From: Rhodoblastus sp.
GTDB lineage: Bacteria; Pseudomonadota; Alphaproteobacteria; Rhizobiales; Beijerinckiaceae
DNA: 49,193 nucleotides
Direction: 5' to 3'
Assembly: GCA_020442275.1 (NCBI GenBank)
Contig: JAGRKN010000151.1
Location: forward strand, 1 to 49,193
The notes under the pieces were generated by a model. That model ran no database searches, was not told the DNA's origin, and worked only from the letters and a program-made list of their open reading frames with translations. A program made the translations under genes and the position numbers. The stretch's first letter is position 1. The number at the start of each line of letters is the position of its first letter. Positions 8,066-17,662 of the stretch are shown here, in pieces.

Positions 8066-9031
8066 TCACTTCGCAGGCGCGATGAAGTCTTCCGGCTTCA
8101 TCGGATTCTTGAGCATGCCGTATTTGGTCATCTTTTCGACCATGATCTTGTAGTCTTCCGCCTTGGGGTCGAGATCGAGCGCGAAATCGGTGTTGAGCTT
8201 GTCGATCAGCGCCGGCGGGAAGCGATACTCCTTGGCGAGGATTTCCTTCACGAGCGCCGGATTGCTCTTCAGCTCGGTCGCCGCGCGTACGAACGCCTTC
8301 TTGATCGCGGCGACTTCCTTGCCATGTCCGGCGATCCATTTCTCCGTCGCGAAGAGGATGGACACGCGGTACTTTTCCTTGACGTCGGCGAGATAGCCCT
8401 TCTTCAGCAGAACCGGCTTCGACTTGCCGGCGAGCGCCGCCGTGGCGAAAGGCTCGACGATGCAGACCGCGTCCACCGTGCCGAGCTCCATCATGGCGGG
8501 CATCTGCGGGAAAGGATTATTGAGAATGTTGACGTCCTTGGTGGAGAGCCCGACGCTCGTCAGCCAGTCGCGCGCCGCCAGTTCGCAAAGGCCGCCGGGC
8601 ACGCTGACGCCGAGGTTCTTGCCCTTGAGGTCCTTCAAGCTCTTGATGCCGGATTTTTCCGTCGCGAGGATGTCGCCCCACAGCCGGTCGGGCGTGCGCT
8701 CCCATTCGAGACTGACGAAGGCCTTGAAGGGCTGACCCTGATCTCGCGCGATCATGATCGGCGTCGGCGCCGCGTAGCCGATGTCGGCCGAGCCCGATGC
8801 GACAGCTGCGCCGACAGCCGGTCCGCCGGGAACGGCGATGAGTTCGATGTCGACGCCGGCTTCCTTGAAATAGCCCTTCTGCACGCCATAGAAGAACGGC
8901 ATGAGATCGAGCGTCTTCAGATAGGCGAAGCGCACCTTCGGCGCGTCCTGCGCCTGCACGGCGAGCGGCGACGCCAGCACCGTCGCAAGACCGGCAAGGA
9001 ACGCCAGGCAGCGGGTCAGTTTCAGTCCCAT
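8066..9031 (-). CDS. ABC transporter substrate-binding protein (NMT1/THI5-like)
   Basis: This 321-residue periplasmic binding protein delivers substrate to the permease pair downstream. A clear signal peptide spans residues 1-28 and ends AVQAQDAP. The mature part starts VRFAYLKTLDLMPFFYG and contains GGPAVGAAVASGSADIGYA, the typical NMT1/THI5-like pocket region of sulfonate, taurine and pyrimidine-precursor binders. The family does not fix the ligand. It is followed closely by two permease genes and preceded, after 52 bases, by the ATPase gene, all on the same strand. Since the MarR gene leads the run, the importer probably responds to a small aromatic or carboxylated inducer, but that is inference. 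Confidence 0.87.
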   Translation of the reverse strand: MGLKLTRCLAFLAGLATVLASPLAVQAQDAPKVRFAYLKTLDLMPFFYGVQKGYFKEAGVDIELIAVPGGPAVGAAVASGSADIGYAAPTPIMIARDQGQPFKAFVSLEWERTPDRLWGDILATEKSGIKSLKDLKGKNLGVSVPGGLCELAARDWLTSVGLSTKDVNILNNPFPQMPAMMELGTVDAVCIVEPFATAALAGKSKPVLLKKGYLADVKEKYRVSILFATEKWIAGHGKEVAAIKKAFVRAATELKSNPALVKEILAKEYRFPPALIDKLNTDFALDLDPKAEDYKIMVEKMTKYGMLKNPMKPEDFIAPAK

Positions 9032-9083
9032 GATCGTACTCCTCCCACGATTTCAGGGTTTGTGATTTTTGTATTGATGTTCG

Positions 9084-9857
9084 CTAGGCGGCGGTCCTCA
9101 TCGATCGAATGAGCGTGAGAACCTTTTCTCGAAGCCGCAGGAATTCCGGTTCCGCGCGCGTGGAAATCTGGTCGCGCGGTTTCGGCAGGGGAACCGCGAG
9201 ATCGGCGATGACACGCGTCGGCCGGTTCGACAGGACGATCACGCGGTCGGCCATGTAGATCGCTTCGTCGACGTCATGCGTGACGAGCAGACATGTCTTC
9301 TGGAACTGACGCGCGAGCGACAGCAGCAGATCCTGGATGTCGGCGCGCGTCTGCGCGTCCACCGCCGCGAGCGGCTCGTCGAGCAGCAGCAGATGCGGAC
9401 GCGCGGCGAGCGCGCGCGCAATGGCGACGCGCTGCTGCATACCGCCCGAGACCTGCCAGGGAAAATGGGTCTCGAACTTCGACAGGCCGACGGCCGCCAG
9501 CATTTCCATCGCTTTTTCGCGCTTTTCCTGCGCGCTCGCGCCGGTCATGCGCCGCATGCCGAACAGGACATTGTCTACATTGCGTCGCCAGGGCAGAAGC
9601 GAACGGCTGTAGTCCTGGAAGATCAACGCCATGCCATCGGGCGGTCCGTCGAGCTTCTGGCCTTCAAACGAAATTTCGCCAGCATCGACGCTGCGCAGGC
9701 CTGAAAGGCAGGTGAGCAGGGTCGTCTTGCCACAGCCGGACGGTCCGACGACGGAGATGAATTCGCCCTGTTCCGCCAATAGGGTCAGGCCGCCGATGAT
9801 CGGCGTTCCGCCGAGCGATTTCACGACATTGCTGGCGTTGAGGACTGGAGCCGTCAC
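9084..9857 (-). CDS. ABC transporter ATP-binding protein (SsuB/TauB type)
   Basis: This 257-residue ATPase drives the importer encoded downstream. It has Walker A GPSGCGKTT (38-46), Q-loop Gln81, signature VSGGMQQR (136-143), Walker B LLLLDEP (156-162) and switch His194. The start is a GTG at 9857, whose bases overlap the TGA of the MarR gene (GTGA); this four-base coupling places the regulator and importer in one transcript. Size and motifs match the nitrate/sulfonate/taurine ATPase group. Nothing unusual is seen in the catalytic motifs, so the importer should be active. Confidence 0.9.
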   Translation of the reverse strand: MTAPVLNASNVVKSLGGTPIIGGLTLLAEQGEFISVVGPSGCGKTTLLTCLSGLRSVDAGEISFEGQKLDGPPDGMALIFQDYSRSLLPWRRNVDNVLFGMRRMTGASAQEKREKAMEMLAAVGLSKFETHFPWQVSGGMQQRVAIARALAARPHLLLLDEPLAAVDAQTRADIQDLLLSLARQFQKTCLLVTHDVDEAIYMADRVIVLSNRPTRVIADLAVPLPKPRDQISTRAEPEFLRLREKVLTLIRSMRTAA

Positions 9858-10414
9858 TGGGGCGCCTCCGGACGATTTTGCAGCGCATTCGCAACCGCGC
9901 GCCCCCGCGCCGGCTTGCGCTCATTCTGCGCCCTGAGCGTTTCCTCATAGGCCTCGGTGGTCGCTGCGACCAGCTTCTCCAGAAGCCGGAACAATTCGAC
10001 ACGCTCTTTCACGTTCAGGCCGTCCACGAGATGCGCATTGCGGTCGGCTGCGAAGTCGAGCATCCGGTCGTGCCAGCGCTTGCCGGTCGGGGTCAGCCTG
10101 AAAAACAGGTTGCGCTTGTCGCGCGCATCATGCGCGGAAGCGACGAGGCCGCGCGCCGACAGGGCCTTTATCGTGCGGCTGAGCTGACCCTTGTCCTGGT
10201 AGAGTTCTCGCGCGAGACCCGCGAGGGTGACCGGCGCATAGGCCTGGATCGCGCCGAGCACGCGCCACTCGCCCAGATTCATGCTGAATTTTCCGGAGAT
10301 CTGCGATTGCGCCTTGCGATCGCTGATCGTCGTCAGCAGCGACAGCCGAAACCCGAGGAGATCGCGAATGTCCCTAGGGCGCTGAACTCGCGCGGGCTCG
10401 CGTCGGTTGGGCAT
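9854..10414 (-). CDS. MarR-family transcriptional regulator
   Basis: This 186-residue MarR-type repressor has a winged-helix core: LGEWRVLGAIQ, then LAGLARELYQDKGQLSRTI as the recognition part, then KRNLFFRLTPTGKRWHDRM as the wing. Helices at both ends would form the dimer. The start MPNRREPARVQ at 10414 was preferred because the longer frame runs through the promoter of the divergent gene. The gene is the first of the importer-amidohydrolase run and faces the monooxygenase-GMC pair across 148 bases, so one regulator could control both directions. An inverted repeat at 10443-10455 is a candidate operator. The inducer is unknown. Confidence 0.85.
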   Translation of the reverse strand: MPNRREPARVQRPRDIRDLLGFRLSLLTTISDRKAQSQISGKFSMNLGEWRVLGAIQAYAPVTLAGLARELYQDKGQLSRTIKALSARGLVASAHDARDKRNLFFRLTPTGKRWHDRMLDFAADRNAHLVDGLNVKERVELFRLLEKLVAATTEAYEETLRAQNERKPARGRAVANALQNRPEAPQ

Positions 10415-10427
10415 CGATCCCTCATGA

Positions 10428-10456
10428 TTGACAAACGCAACGTTGATCTTATCAAT
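10428..10456 (+). promoter_or_regulatory. Probable sigma-70 promoter with overlapping inverted repeat (candidate MarR operator)
   Basis: TTGACA at 10428-10433 is followed after 17 bases by ATCAAT (10451-10456), or after 16 by TATCAA. The inverted repeat TTGATcttATCAA (10443-10455) covers the -10 element, where a bound MarR dimer would block transcription toward the monooxygenase gene. It lies 29 bases from the MarR start. Confidence 0.55.
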
Positions 10457-10562
10457 AGAAATGGATCGGTCAAGCGCGACTCCGGCATTGCCGGCGCGAC
10501 AGAACAAGAAGGGCGGCACGCCCGACGACCAGGCGCGCGCAATTCATCGGAGGAACGAAGCG

Positions 10563-12197
10563 ATGCAAGAGTCCGCCGCAGCCAGGCCGCTCGATATCCT
10601 GATCGTCGGCGCTGGGTTCTCCGGCATGTATCTGCTGCATCGGCTGCGAAACCTGCGCTTCAATGTGCGCATCGTGGAAGCGGCGCCCGAGGTTGGGGGC
10701 ACGTGGTGGCACAATCGCTATCCCGGTCTTCGCTGCGACGTGGAAAGCCTCGAGTATCAGTATTCATGGTCGGAGGAATTGCGTCGCGAATGGCGTTGGT
10801 CAGAGCGCTTCTCGTCGCAACCGGAAATTCTCGAATACGCGAAATTCGTCGCCGACAAGCTCGATCTGCGCCGTGACATCCAGTTTGGCGTGCGTGTCGA
10901 GCGCGCGGTCTGGAGCGACGAGACGCATAGGTGGTCCGTGTCGCTGTCGGACGGCTCGAGTGCTACCGCGCGCCATGTCGTCTTCGCGACCGGCGCGCTT
11001 GCCACGCCGCGGATGCCCGATATTCCCGGCGTCGAGAATTACGAGGGGCGGATCATTCACACGGCGCAGTGGCCGGCGCAGGGCGTGGATTTTAACGGAA
11101 AGTCAGTCGGCCTGATCGGCACCGGCAGTTCCGGTCTGCAGGTCGCGCCCCAGATTGCGAAGCAGGCGAATAAACTAAACATATTCCAACGTTCGCCCGC
11201 CTATTCGATTCCGGCGCGCAATCGTGCGCTGACGAAGGAGGACTACAAGACGTTCTTTGAGAATATCGAGGAATTCGACGCTCTGGCGATGACGCAGAAG
11301 GGCGGTATCGTCGTCGCTAACCCGACGCTGGGCGTGCAGGACGTTTCGCCCGAGGAACGTAAGCGGATGCTTCGCGAGCGATGGGAGGCGGGTGGCGCAT
11401 TCACGTTCCTCGCGACGTTCAAGGACGTCCAGATGAACGAGACGTCCAACCAGCTCGTCGCCGATTTCGTGCGCGACCGGATCCGCGAGACCGTTGCGGA
11501 TCCGGCGCTCGCGGAAAAACTCTGTCCGAAATATCTGATCGCGACGCGCCGCACCTGCGTCGACATCGGCTATTATGAGATGTTCAACCGCGACAATGTC
11601 GAATTGATCGACGTGTCCGAAGACAGGATCGCAGCCTTCACCGAAAAAGGCGTTCGGCTGGCTTCGGGCAGGGAATACGCGCTGAACGCGATCGTGCTCG
11701 CGACCGGCTACGATGCGATGACCGGCGCGCTGCTGGCCGTCGACGTCGTCGGTCGCGACGGCTTGACGGTGAAAGAAGCCTGGGAGAATGGTCCGCGCAA
11801 TCTGCTGGGCCTGATGATATCGGGCTTCCCGAACATGTTCACCGTCACCGGGCCAGGAAGCCCATCGGTTCTCGCCAACGTCATTCGCGCGATCGAGCAT
11901 CACGTGGACTGGCTGTCGAATTGCTTCGACTATCTGCGCCGCGAAAGCATCGCTTGCATCGAGGCGGAGGAACAGGCGCAGGATGCCTGGGTGCAGCACG
12001 TCAACCAGCTCGCGGACCGCACGCTCTTTCCGCGCACGCCTTCTTGGTACATCGGCGCCGACATTCCCGGAAAACCGAAAGTGTTCATGCCTTTTGCCGG
12101 CGGTCTGCCAGCCTATCGCGAACATGCGGACCGTGTGGCGCGGAACGGTTACGAAGGCTTCCGCCTCACGCGCGAAAAGAGCGTCGCGCAGGCTTGA
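10563..12197 (+). CDS. Baeyer-Villiger-type flavin monooxygenase
   Basis: This 544-residue FAD- and NADPH-dependent monooxygenase inserts oxygen next to a ketone to form an ester or lactone, or oxidises a related hetero-atom. The FAD site is GAGFSG (16-21). The Baeyer-Villiger fingerprint FxGxxxHxxxW(P/D) is present as YEGRIIHTAQWP (160-171), with Tyr in place of the first Phe. The NADPH site GTGSSG is at 186-191, and the late ATGYD motif is also present. The length matches cyclohexanone- and phenylacetone-monooxygenase relatives. The start at 10563 has GGAGGA about eight bases upstream. A GMC oxidoreductase gene follows after 38 bases; an alcohol-to-ketone-to-ester route is plausible for the pair. 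The native substrate is unknown. Confidence 0.88.
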   Translation: MQESAAARPLDILIVGAGFSGMYLLHRLRNLRFNVRIVEAAPEVGGTWWHNRYPGLRCDVESLEYQYSWSEELRREWRWSERFSSQPEILEYAKFVADKLDLRRDIQFGVRVERAVWSDETHRWSVSLSDGSSATARHVVFATGALATPRMPDIPGVENYEGRIIHTAQWPAQGVDFNGKSVGLIGTGSSGLQVAPQIAKQANKLNIFQRSPAYSIPARNRALTKEDYKTFFENIEEFDALAMTQKGGIVVANPTLGVQDVSPEERKRMLRERWEAGGAFTFLATFKDVQMNETSNQLVADFVRDRIRETVADPALAEKLCPKYLIATRRTCVDIGYYEMFNRDNVELIDVSEDRIAAFTEKGVRLASGREYALNAIVLATGYDAMTGALLAVDVVGRDGLTVKEAWENGPRNLLGLMISGFPNMFTVTGPGSPSVLANVIRAIEHHVDWLSNCFDYLRRESIACIEAEEQAQDAWVQHVNQLADRTLFPRTPSWYIGADIPGKPKVFMPFAGGLPAYREHADRVARNGYEGFRLTREKSVAQA

Positions 12198-12235
12198 TCG
12201 CGTTTTCGGACGAGGCGTGGAGGCCGGAGGATGAC

Positions 12236-13870
12236 ATGTCGCTCGCGCAGGAATTCGATTATCTCGTCGTCGGCGGCGGTTCGGCGGGCTGCGTCCTCGC
12301 GGCGCGCCTTGCAGCCGAAGGCGACGGAACGGTCGCGCTGATCGAGCGCGGACGCTCGGACGTCAACCGCTGGATCCACATTCCCGCGACCTTCTTCAAG
12401 GCGTTGCAGAGCCAGGATGCGGAGGCGGTCGTGTCCGCGCCGGACGCCTCCCTCAACGGCCTTCCGTTTCCTGTACCGCAGAGCCGCGTCATCGGTGGCG
12501 GCTCGTCTGTCAACGGCATGATCTACATGCGCGGCCAGCGCAAGGATTACGACGACTGGGCCGACGTTCATGGTTGCAAGGGCTGGTCCTATGCGGACGT
12601 CCTGCCGACCTACAGGAAGCAGGAAGCCAATGCGCGTCTCGACAACGAATTCCACGGGCGTGACGGACGATTGAAGGTCGCCGATCCCTCGTCCCCGCAT
12701 CCGGTCTCGCACCGGATCGTTTCAGCCGCGATTTCGGCAGGGGTGAGAGCGACCGACGATTTCAACGGCGCGTCGCAGGAAGGCGCCGGCTGGTATCAGG
12801 TGACGGCGGCGGACGGTCAGCGCCAGTCGGCGGCCCATTGTTTTCTCCGGCCGGAGCTCGGCCGACCCAATCTCAGCGTGTTGACCGAGCATCTGGTCTG
12901 CCGAATCCGCATCGAGAACCGTCGCGCGACGGCGATCGAGGCGCTCGATGCGTCGGGCGCGGCGGTCGTGATCCGCGCTCGCCGCGAGATTATCCTGACC
13001 GCAGGCAGCTTCCAGAGCCCGAAACTACTCATGCTTTCCGGCGTCGGGCCGCGCGACGAACTGCTGCGCCACGGAATCGATATCGTCCACGAGGCGCCAG
13101 AGGTCGGCCGCAATTATCAGGATCATGTCGGCGCGCCGGTAACGCGGCGCCTGAAACACGACATCGGCATTCACGGGGCAGATCGCGGCCTGAAGGCGCT
13201 CAAGCACGGCATCGACTATTTCGTGTTCGGCAAGGGGCTCCTCACCTCCAACCTTCTGCAGGCCGGCGCCTGTGTCGACACCTCGGGTTCGGGGCGACCG
13301 GATGTGCAATACAATTTCGCGCCTTTCGCGCCTGGCGCGCCCGGCAAGCCGCCGCTCGGTTTCCACGCGGTCCAGGTGCATCCGATGACCATGCGGCCGA
13401 AGTCGCGCGGCCGCTTGGGGCTGCAATCGACCGATCCGCGCGCGGCTCCGAAATTCGAGACCGAAATGCTCGGTCGGGAGGAGGACCTCGATACGTTGCG
13501 GCGTGGCGTGCGTCTTGCCCGTGAAATCTACGAGCAGCCCGCGTTGAAGGACATCGTCGGTGAAGAAATCTGGCCCGGCCCCGACATATCGAGCGCGCGC
13601 GGCTCCAATCGTCTCGACGACGCGATCCGCTCGCATGCGCGCACGATCTTCCATCCGACGGGCACGTGTCGCATGGGGCCGGACGCCGCTGCGGTCGTCG
13701 ATCTCGAACTGCGGGTGATCGGCGTCTCGAACCTGCGTGTCGCAGATTGCTCTATCATGCCGGCGCTTGTATCTGGCAATACGAACGCGCCGACGATGAT
13801 GATCGCCGATCGCGCGGCGGATACGATCCTGCGCGCGAACCGAGCCGACCAAGCCGCCAAGGGCGTTTAG
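12236..13870 (+). CDS. GMC-family FAD-dependent oxidoreductase (choline dehydrogenase-like)
   Basis: This 544-residue flavoprotein oxidises an alcohol to an aldehyde or ketone. It has the N-terminal FAD motif GGGSAG (13-18), the GMC signature around RVIGGGSSVNGMIYMRG, and the C-terminal catalytic His473 in FHPTGTCRMG and Asn515 in SGNTNAPTMM. No signal peptide or membrane segment is seen. The ATG at 12236 has a GGAGG-type site just upstream. Together with the preceding monooxygenase it could convert a secondary alcohol to a ketone and then to an ester. The decayed regulator that follows may once have controlled this pair. Confidence 0.88.
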   Translation: MSLAQEFDYLVVGGGSAGCVLAARLAAEGDGTVALIERGRSDVNRWIHIPATFFKALQSQDAEAVVSAPDASLNGLPFPVPQSRVIGGGSSVNGMIYMRGQRKDYDDWADVHGCKGWSYADVLPTYRKQEANARLDNEFHGRDGRLKVADPSSPHPVSHRIVSAAISAGVRATDDFNGASQEGAGWYQVTAADGQRQSAAHCFLRPELGRPNLSVLTEHLVCRIRIENRRATAIEALDASGAAVVIRARREIILTAGSFQSPKLLMLSGVGPRDELLRHGIDIVHEAPEVGRNYQDHVGAPVTRRLKHDIGIHGADRGLKALKHGIDYFVFGKGLLTSNLLQAGACVDTSGSGRPDVQYNFAPFAPGAPGKPPLGFHAVQVHPMTMRPKSRGRLGLQSTDPRAAPKFETEMLGREEDLDTLRRGVRLAREIYEQPALKDIVGEEIWPGPDISSARGSNRLDDAIRSHARTIFHPTGTCRMGPDAAAVVDLELRVIGVSNLRVADCSIMPALVSGNTNAPTMMIADRAADTILRANRADQAAKGV

Positions 13871-14012
13871 AAAAAGCTGCGATCCCGGTTGATGCGGAGC
13901 GACGATAGTCCAAACGCTACTTGTTGAGAAACGCTGCTATGCAATCCCTGTGCTCTCGCGAGGAAAAGCATTCCTTTTCCATTGAAAGCGACGTGTCCTA
14001 TCGCACGACCTT

Positions 14013-15470
14013 ATGAACCAGACCGCGAGGATTTCTAAATCCGAGTGGCGGTCGGAATCATTTCGCCGCGGTTTCGCGAGAGTCGCGTCGCACGAGACAA
14101 GGAAGCTGCCGACACATAGTCACGGGGTGCAACCTTTCGTGACCTCCGACTACGCAGAAGACCCCCGGTTCGTACACGACGCCGCAGTGGACAACACATT
14201 GCGTGTGGAAGGCATCGTCGCCATGGCCGCTGTGCCCTTTCAACTCGATGGCCGGGTTCTCGCATTTTCTATGTCGCGGAACGCTACCGACGAAATGACG
14301 AACATCACGAGATCGCACTTCTCCAGGCCGGCGGCGCCCACGCCACGCTCGCGCTCGAAAATGCCCGATTGCTCGAAGAGGCGCGCGATGCGGTACGGCG
14401 TCTCCAATCCACCATGGCGGAGGTCGAGGCGGCTGTGCGCGTTCACGAGCAACTCATCGCGAATGTCGCGAGCGGACGCGGCATAGAGGCGCTGGCGGAT
14501 ACGTTGGCGAGCGCGCTGTCGGCTGATCTCTCTTGCCCTTGAGGCGAGCCGATGCTCAGGGCATTTGGAAGACGTGCATCTGCCGTGCGATGAGCATCGT
14601 CGGCGCCAGTCAGACGCACGGCTCGCTGGTGGTGTGGCGAGACCGCGCCTTCTCGGATTTCGATGTACGGACGATCGCGCGCGGCGCGCTGGTCGCTGGC
14701 GCCATCCTGCTGTCCCGCGAACGCATCACACGCAATCTGAATCATGATTTCGAAGAAGCATTGCGCAGCCTGCTCAACCACAATTCCGACGCGACGGCCG
14801 CGTTCACACGTCATCCCGAGCGTCGCGGCGCGCATATTACGGGCGCCACGGCCCTTATCATGGTCGATTTCGCTGGGAAATCGTCGGGCTTTGCGCTGCA
14901 GTGACCGCAATTGGACCCTGCATTGAGAAACCTGCTCGCTGGCGAGCTCGATGGGTCGCCCGCCGTCGATTGTGCGGCCCAGGATCGCGACACGCTCTCG
15001 GCGTCGATAAAGAATGCGCTGGAGCGGCGTGCGGGCCCTCTTACGATCGTGATCTCCCGCCCTTTGGCCGGACTCGCGGAGTTGCCGGGCGCCTACATGT
15101 CATGCCGGCGATGCCTGGCCTTGCTGCTGGCTGTCGAAAGGCGGTGAAGCGTGGTCGGCGAATTCGAACTCGCCATGTACGCGACCTTGTTGTCGACCGC
15201 AACGAGAAGCGAGCTCGAGGAGTTTGTCCGCGCGAAGCTCGGTCCGCTGATCGAGCAAGATGAGGCAAAGAGCGCGCGCCTGCTGGATTCGCTGCGATCA
15301 TAAATCGCGGAGGGGCTGAGTCTGCCGCGCGCGGCCGCGGCGAGCGACGTTCACGTCAACACGATGCGCCAGCGGATCGAAAAGGCCAGGCAAATGCTGG
15401 GGGTCGAAGACATCAGTCAGGACCTTTTCGAGATCCAGGCGGCGCTGGTCTTGTATCGGCTCATGAAAGC
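14013..15470 (+). pseudogene. Decayed GAF / PucR-type (HTH_30) transcriptional regulator
   Basis: No single frame spans this region, but ordered pieces of one regulator can be read across frames. Near 14130-14270 a GAF domain piece reads PFVTSDYAEDPRFVHDAAVD. From about 14270 in another frame comes YVAERYRRNDEHHEIALLQ and a coiled helix LENARLLEEARDAVRRL, ending in a stop near 14541. From about 14600 the reading is GSLVVWRDRAFSDFDVRTIA. From 14911 it is GPLTIVISRPLAGLAELPGA. From about 15160 it is FELAMYATLLSTATRSELEE, then an in-frame TAA at 15301, then the C-terminal helix-turn-helix LPRAAAASDVHVNTMRQRIE. At least three frameshifts and one in-frame stop are needed. A live relative would bind DNA and sense a small molecule through GAF. 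The bases 13871-14012 hold nothing recognisable. Confidence 0.75.
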
Positions 15471-15639
15471 CTCGCTTTGTGGAGTATGTGCGCCGTATGC
15501 TAGTTGCGTGACGCCAGACTGCGACGATATCGTTAGCGCTGCCTCTTTCGGGCGGTTTTCCCGCAGCGGCAATGGAGACGAGCGTGTCCGCGCGGTAGCG
15601 CGAAGCGCATCTCATCGAACGCATCAGCTGGCGCGAACC

Positions 15640-17316
15640 TCAGGCGCCCACGATCGTCGCATTGTCGGTCACGGCCCTGTCGGGCGTTTCCTCCTTCCAT
15701 CGCACCGAGCCGACAGGGCGCTCCAGCATTCTGCGAATGCGAACGGGCTCCGGCCCGATGTGGAATTCCTGCGCGCGCGCGTGCAGGGCGCGCTCGACGT
15801 CGGTCGGCCGGTTGCGCTGTCTGAGGTAGTCGAGCCAGGTTGGACAGTGATAGCGCTCGGTCCACAGTTCGGGATCGGCGATGTCGCGCGCAATCGACCA
15901 TCCGTAGGCGCCGTTTCTCTGGCGGCTGTGCTGGACCTGCTGCATGACCGCATAGAACAGACGCGCCTGTTTCGCGTCCACCCTGTATTCGATTTCGACG
16001 ACGATCGGGCCGCTGCGCGCGGTCAATTGAAGTCGCATCTGCGGGTCTTGCAGCGCCTCCAGCGTCTGTTCGGTCGGTCCCTTGACCTGCGGCATGCGCA
16101 ACCATCGGCCGAGTATCGCAGACAGGGCGAGCGCAAAGCTCGCCACGAGCAGCGCGTCGGAGACGCCGATCGCTTTCGCGGTTGCGCCCCACAGCCATGC
16201 GCCCGCGGCGACGCCGCCCGAAATCGACGCCTGGAAAGCGGCGAGTGCGCGCCCGGCGACCCAGCGCGGCGCCACGAGCTGAATGCCGACATTGAACAAG
16301 GTGACGGACGCCGTCCATCCGGCCCCGGTGACGAGGAGCGCGGCGCCGGTCAGGAGCTTGGAATGGCTGACCGCAACGACGGCGACGCCGGCCCCCATGG
16401 CCAGGGCCGAAAGCCGGATCGCCTTCTCGGCGCCGAGTTGGGAGCTCAGGTTGGAGACGTTGAGCGCGCCGACCACGGCGCCGACGCCGAAGGCGCCCAG
16501 CATCACGCCATAGTCCTGCGCATTGCCGCTCAGCAGATCGCGCGCGACGATCGGCATGAGAGCGAGGATCGAGCCGCCGAGCACGCCGGTCACCATCGTG
16601 CGGATGAGAACCACGCGGATCGGCAGGGAATAGGCGATGTAGCGGACGCCCGACACCACGGCGCGGGCCAGGCGCTCCGGCGGCAATCGCGACGCTTCCC
16701 GCACGCGTCGCCACATGAAAAGAACGATCAGCAGCGGAATATAGAACAGTGCGTTGTTGGCGAATGCGGCGGTGGCGCCTAGGGCTGCGACAATCGCGCC
16801 GCCGATCGCCGGTCCGAAGCTACGTGCAAGATTCCAGCTGATGCCGTTCAACGCGACGGCCGCAGGCAAGTCGTCGGCCGGCACTTGTTCGCTGACGGAG
16901 GCCTGCCAGGACGGGCCCATCAACGCCATGCCGCAGCCGATGAGAAAGCAGAAGGCAAGCAGGGTCGACGGCGACAGCGCGCCATACCACGCGAGCAATG
17001 TCATGGAGCTCGCGCCGATGAAGGAAATCGACAAGGCAACCAGACTGACGATGCGCCGGTCGAACATGTCCGCGGCTGCGCCCGCCGGCGCGGACACCAG
17101 CGCGATTGGCAGCATGAGGCTGGCCTGCACCAGGGCGACCATTTCGGGCGAACTCGTCATCTCCATCATCGCCCAGGCCGCGCCCACGCCCATGACCATG
17201 AGGCCGAGATTGGACGTTAGGCTGGCCAGCCAGATGCGACGGAAAATTGCATGCCTGAGGGGCGAGAATATGCCGCGACGCGCTGGCGGCGGGCTTGCTT
17301 TCATCTTGTCGGCCAT
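15640..17316 (-). CDS. MFS transporter of the MFS_3 (EntS-like) family with C-terminal soluble domain
   Basis: This 558-residue inner-membrane exporter has about twelve membrane segments in residues 20-410, beginning FRRIWLASLTSNLGLMVMGV. The loop AADMFDRRIVSL after the second or third segment is the usual MFS motif A position. Residues from about 425 form a soluble domain (SGPIVVEIEYRVDAKQARLF, later WTERYHCPTWLDYLRQRNR) that resembles the monooxygenase-like ferredoxin-fold tail common in the MFS_3 group (PF05977). Relatives export siderophores or drugs. The gene stands alone, convergent with the decayed regulator and divergent from the cys operon; the 15471-15639 gap holds nothing recognisable. 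The substrate is unknown. Confidence 0.85.
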   Translation of the reverse strand: MADKMKASPPPARRGIFSPLRHAIFRRIWLASLTSNLGLMVMGVGAAWAMMEMTSSPEMVALVQASLMLPIALVSAPAGAAADMFDRRIVSLVALSISFIGASSMTLLAWYGALSPSTLLAFCFLIGCGMALMGPSWQASVSEQVPADDLPAAVALNGISWNLARSFGPAIGGAIVAALGATAAFANNALFYIPLLIVLFMWRRVREASRLPPERLARAVVSGVRYIAYSLPIRVVLIRTMVTGVLGGSILALMPIVARDLLSGNAQDYGVMLGAFGVGAVVGALNVSNLSSQLGAEKAIRLSALAMGAGVAVVAVSHSKLLTGAALLVTGAGWTASVTLFNVGIQLVAPRWVAGRALAAFQASISGGVAAGAWLWGATAKAIGVSDALLVASFALALSAILGRWLRMPQVKGPTEQTLEALQDPQMRLQLTARSGPIVVEIEYRVDAKQARLFYAVMQQVQHSRQRNGAYGWSIARDIADPELWTERYHCPTWLDYLRQRNRPTDVERALHARAQEFHIGPEPVRIRRMLERPVGSVRWKEETPDRAVTDNATIVGA

Positions 17317-17662
17317 TGACCGAGGCGCCTTCGACTTCTCTGGGATGGGGAGCGGTATCGACTTGCCTGCCTATGTCAATCCGGGTCCGGGGATGGAGGC
17401 AAGCGGAATGTCGCGTGGCGGCAAAGTACTGACCCCGCTTGCCCGTTTTACGCGCATACCGCTCGTACATGCAGCGTGGCGACAGCACACTGAAGCCCCG
17501 GAGAATGATTTTCTCCGGCGGTCTCGAATTATGGAAGTTAGACCTCCCCAACCCCGATTGAGACAGGAGGGGGGCAGGCGTACCTCTGCGCTCACCAACG
17601 TCGAAGGCGTGTGGCGCTCAGGCCGCGTCGCTTTCGTCCAGCATTCGAGGGTTCGCATACCG
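17317..17662. other. 346-base intergenic region between MFS gene and cys operon, with one hairpin
   Basis: No gene is supported here. A perfect eight-pair hairpin, CCGGAGAA (17498-17505) and TTCTCCGG (17511-17518) with a five-base loop, is present, but no U-run follows on either strand. The promoters for the divergent genes must lie here, but I cannot place them with confidence. No siroheme-synthase gene (cysG) precedes DUF2849, although it commonly does in related operons. Confidence 0.5.

Noticed and set aside
15364..16782. Long plus-strand frame running from the decayed regulator into the MFS gene.
   Set aside because: Only the first 35 or so codons resemble a protein (the HTH of the pseudogene); the rest is antisense to the MFS transporter.
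17580..17662. tRNA-like GGGTTCG stretch ahead of DUF2849.
   Set aside because: No acceptor stem, anticodon arm or CCA-side pairing could be fitted.
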